This document shows, in pieces, positions 62,540 to 64,000 of a stretch of 64,000 nt of DNA (position 1 is its first letter; each line of letters begins with the position of its first letter). This DNA is from DATATV01 sp035551355. GTDB lineage: Bacteria; Actinomycetota; Actinomycetes; Mycobacteriales; Pseudonocardiaceae. The stretch is taken from positions 28,626-92,625 of the forward strand of contig DASZNF010000055.1 in assembly GCA_035551355.1 (NCBI GenBank), in the 5' to 3' direction. The position numbers and the translations under genes were made by a program. Below the pieces are notes generated by a model that saw only the letters and a list, made by a program, of their open reading frames with translations, searched no databases and had not been told where the DNA came from.

Positions 62540-63133
62540 ATGAACTCCGCGCTGCTCGTCATCGACGTCCAGGAATCCTTCCGCCGGCGCCCGATATGGG
62601 AGCTGATCTCCAACCCGGACATCGCCGACCCGGTCAACCGCCTGGTGAGCGCGGCGCGCGCCGACGGTGACCTGGTGGTGTGGGTCCTGCACGCCGAACC
62701 CGGCACCGGCACGGTGTTCGACCCGGCCAACGGCAACGTCCGCCCCATCAGGGGCCTGCAGCCACTGCCCGGCGAACCGGTGCTCACCAAAACCGCGCAC
62801 AACGCCTTCACCACAACGAATCTGCACCAGTTGCTCACCCGCAACGGCGTGCGCGAGGTGCGGGTGAGCGGTATCCGCACCGAGCAGTGCTGCGAGACCA
62901 CCGCCCGGATCGCCTCGGACCTGGGTTTCGACGTCACCTTCGTCACCGACGCCACCGCGACCAACCCGATCGAGCACTGGAGCGCGCCGGCCGGCCGCAC
63001 GAATGCCGAAATCCTGGCCGACCCGCGCACCCTCGGCACGGCCGAGGTGATCGCCCGCACCGAGTACGCCCTGGCCGGCCGGTTCGCCACCATTCGCACC
63101 GTCGACGAGCTGCTCGGTGTGCCGGTAAGTTGA
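62540..63133 (+). CDS. Isochorismatase-family cysteine hydrolase
   Basis: 197-residue cytosolic hydrolase of the isochorismatase-like fold. The catalytic triad is visible: Asp in LLVIDVQESF, Lys in LTKTAHNAF, and nucleophile Cys in GIRTEQCCETTARIASDLGF. Such enzymes hydrolyse amides (nicotinamide, N-carbamoyl compounds) or isochorismate. It lies eight bases before a GlxA-type regulator that commonly sits beside cysteine hydrolases, suggesting that regulator controls it. The upstream 203-bp gap contains no recognisable element. Confidence 0.88.
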   Translation: MNSALLVIDVQESFRRRPIWELISNPDIADPVNRLVSAARADGDLVVWVLHAEPGTGTVFDPANGNVRPIRGLQPLPGEPVLTKTAHNAFTTTNLHQLLTRNGVREVRVSGIRTEQCCETTARIASDLGFDVTFVTDATATNPIEHWSAPAGRTNAEILADPRTLGTAEVIARTEYALAGRFATIRTVDELLGVPVS

Positions 63134-63140
63134 CCGGATT

Positions 63141-64000
63141 GTGAGCCGAGTCGTCTTCCTGCTGGTCCCCGGATTCCACCTGCTCGACCTGTCCGGTCCC
63201 GCCCAGGTCTTCGGCAGCCTGGCCGACCTGGGTCACGACTACCAGCTCAGTTATCTGGCCGAACAGCCCACCGTCCCCAGCGCCCAGGGCCTGCCCGTGT
63301 GCGCGAGCACCGACTGGCTCACCCTCGACAAGGCCGACCTGCTGATCGTCCCCGGCTGGCGCTCCCGAGGCCGAGCCGACGCAAAACCCTTGTCCCGCAA
63401 CGCATCAGACTGGCTGCGAACCCACTACGCATCGGGCGGCACGGTGGCCAGCGTCTGCGCGGGCGCCTTCGCCCTGGCCCAGGCCGGTCTGCTCGATGGT
63501 CGCCGCTGCACCACCCACCACGAGTTGCAGCAAGGCCTGGCCGAGCGTTTCCCCCGGGCGCGTGTGGTCCGCGATGTGCTGTACGTGGTGGACGGCCGGA
63601 TCATCACGTCGGCCGGTATCGCCAGCGGCATCGATCTGGCCCTGCACCTCGCCGCGACCCGCCACGGCCCCGGCACCGCGGCCCGGGTGGCCCGCTCGAT
63701 GGTGGTCTATGCGCGTCGGAATGGCGGTGAGCAGCAGGAAAGCGCGATGCTCAGATATCGCGGGCACCTGGTGGAGCCGGTTCACCTGATCCAGAGCGAA
63801 ATAGACGCCCGCTTCGCCGAACGACTCCCGCTGGCCGAGCTGGCCCACGCGGCGAGTGTCAGCGAGCGCACGGCCACCCGCCTGTTCGTCCAGGCCACCG
63901 GCCTGACCCCGTTGCGGTACCAGACAATCCTGCGCGTGGAACGGGCCGAGCACCTACTCGGCCACGGCGCCACCATGACCGCCGCCGCCCGCGCCGTCGG
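63141..64000 (+). CDS. GlxA-family (DJ-1/PfpI-AraC) transcriptional regulator, cut by window edge
   Basis: 286 residues visible. The N-terminal DJ-1/PfpI-like amidotransferase domain (VFLLVPGFHLLDLSGPAQVFG) has the nucleophile elbow ASVCAGAFALAQAG. The AraC helix-turn-helix begins at LPLAELAHAASVSERTATRLFVQATGLTPLRYQ and continues to GHGATMTAAARAVG at the edge, so only the last recognition helix is missing. GTG 63141 is eight bases after the hydrolase stop. It probably activates or represses the preceding gene. Confidence 0.88.
   Translation, partial: MSRVVFLLVPGFHLLDLSGPAQVFGSLADLGHDYQLSYLAEQPTVPSAQGLPVCASTDWLTLDKADLLIVPGWRSRGRADAKPLSRNASDWLRTHYASGGTVASVCAGAFALAQAGLLDGRRCTTHHELQQGLAERFPRARVVRDVLYVVDGRIITSAGIASGIDLALHLAATRHGPGTAARVARSMVVYARRNGGEQQESAMLRYRGHLVEPVHLIQSEIDARFAERLPLAELAHAASVSERTATRLFVQATGLTPLRYQTILRVERAEHLLGHGATMTAAARAV

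Overview
The window is high-GC DNA with GTG starts, frequent ATGA/GTGA gene overlaps, and strong hairpin terminators that mostly lack U-tracts. The gene families (mycobacterial-type AccD1/AccA1, TmsAB-type 10-methyl fatty acid enzymes, DUF3558 lipoprotein, LGFP-repeat protein, CtaG-like protein, S53 proteases) point to a filamentous actinomycete, most likely Pseudonocardiales. I see no rRNA or tRNA gene, CRISPR array, insertion sequence or phage gene. The content reads as chromosomal, with one accessory exopolysaccharide locus.

Left part (1-25 kb). A DHA2 drug exporter runs off the left edge behind a promoter containing two perfect palindromes. A TetR gene, a secreted SGNH lipase and a branched-chain acyl-CoA carboxylase/dehydrogenase operon share a GTTA-N8-TAAC operator. 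Then come a sedolisin protease, an L,D-transpeptidase, the TmsA/TmsB pair for 10-methyl branched lipids, a CtaG-like protein with an aldehyde dehydrogenase, an alcohol dehydrogenase with an SDR, and a 2-hydroxyacid oxidase with a ThDP enzyme divergent from a PucR-type regulator. That last pair has two matching operators in its promoter region.

Middle part (24-36 kb). A TetR gene precedes a five-gene oligopeptide-type ABC importer in the order permease C, binding protein, permease B, ATPase D, ATPase F. It is followed by a PHP-UvrD fusion helicase and an NDH-2-like flavoprotein.

Exopolysaccharide locus (35.7-47.6 kb). This is the most interesting region. A 1666-residue secreted deacetylase resembling fungal Agd3 (CE18), carrying nine Ig-like repeats, is divergent from an operon encoding PelF, a polytopic membrane protein, an NDP-sugar dehydratase, a nucleotidyltransferase, a reductase and a spherulin-4/Sph3-like (GH135) protein. 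The set mixes bacterial Pel parts with parts of the fungal galactosaminogalactan pathway. It suggests an uncharacterised cationic, galactosaminoglycan-like polymer, possibly with 6-deoxy sugars.

Right part (47.6-64 kb). A Zur-box-controlled zinc importer (ZnuA, ZnuC and two permeases) is followed by an unknown membrane protein, a DUF3558 lipoprotein, a second sedolisin, an RsmC-like and a SpoU-type RNA methyltransferase, a GT-A glycosyltransferase with 50-bp tandem repeats at its 3' end, a large beta-propeller/LGFP wall protein, a quinone oxidoreductase, an isochorismatase-like hydrolase and a GlxA-type regulator cut by the right edge.
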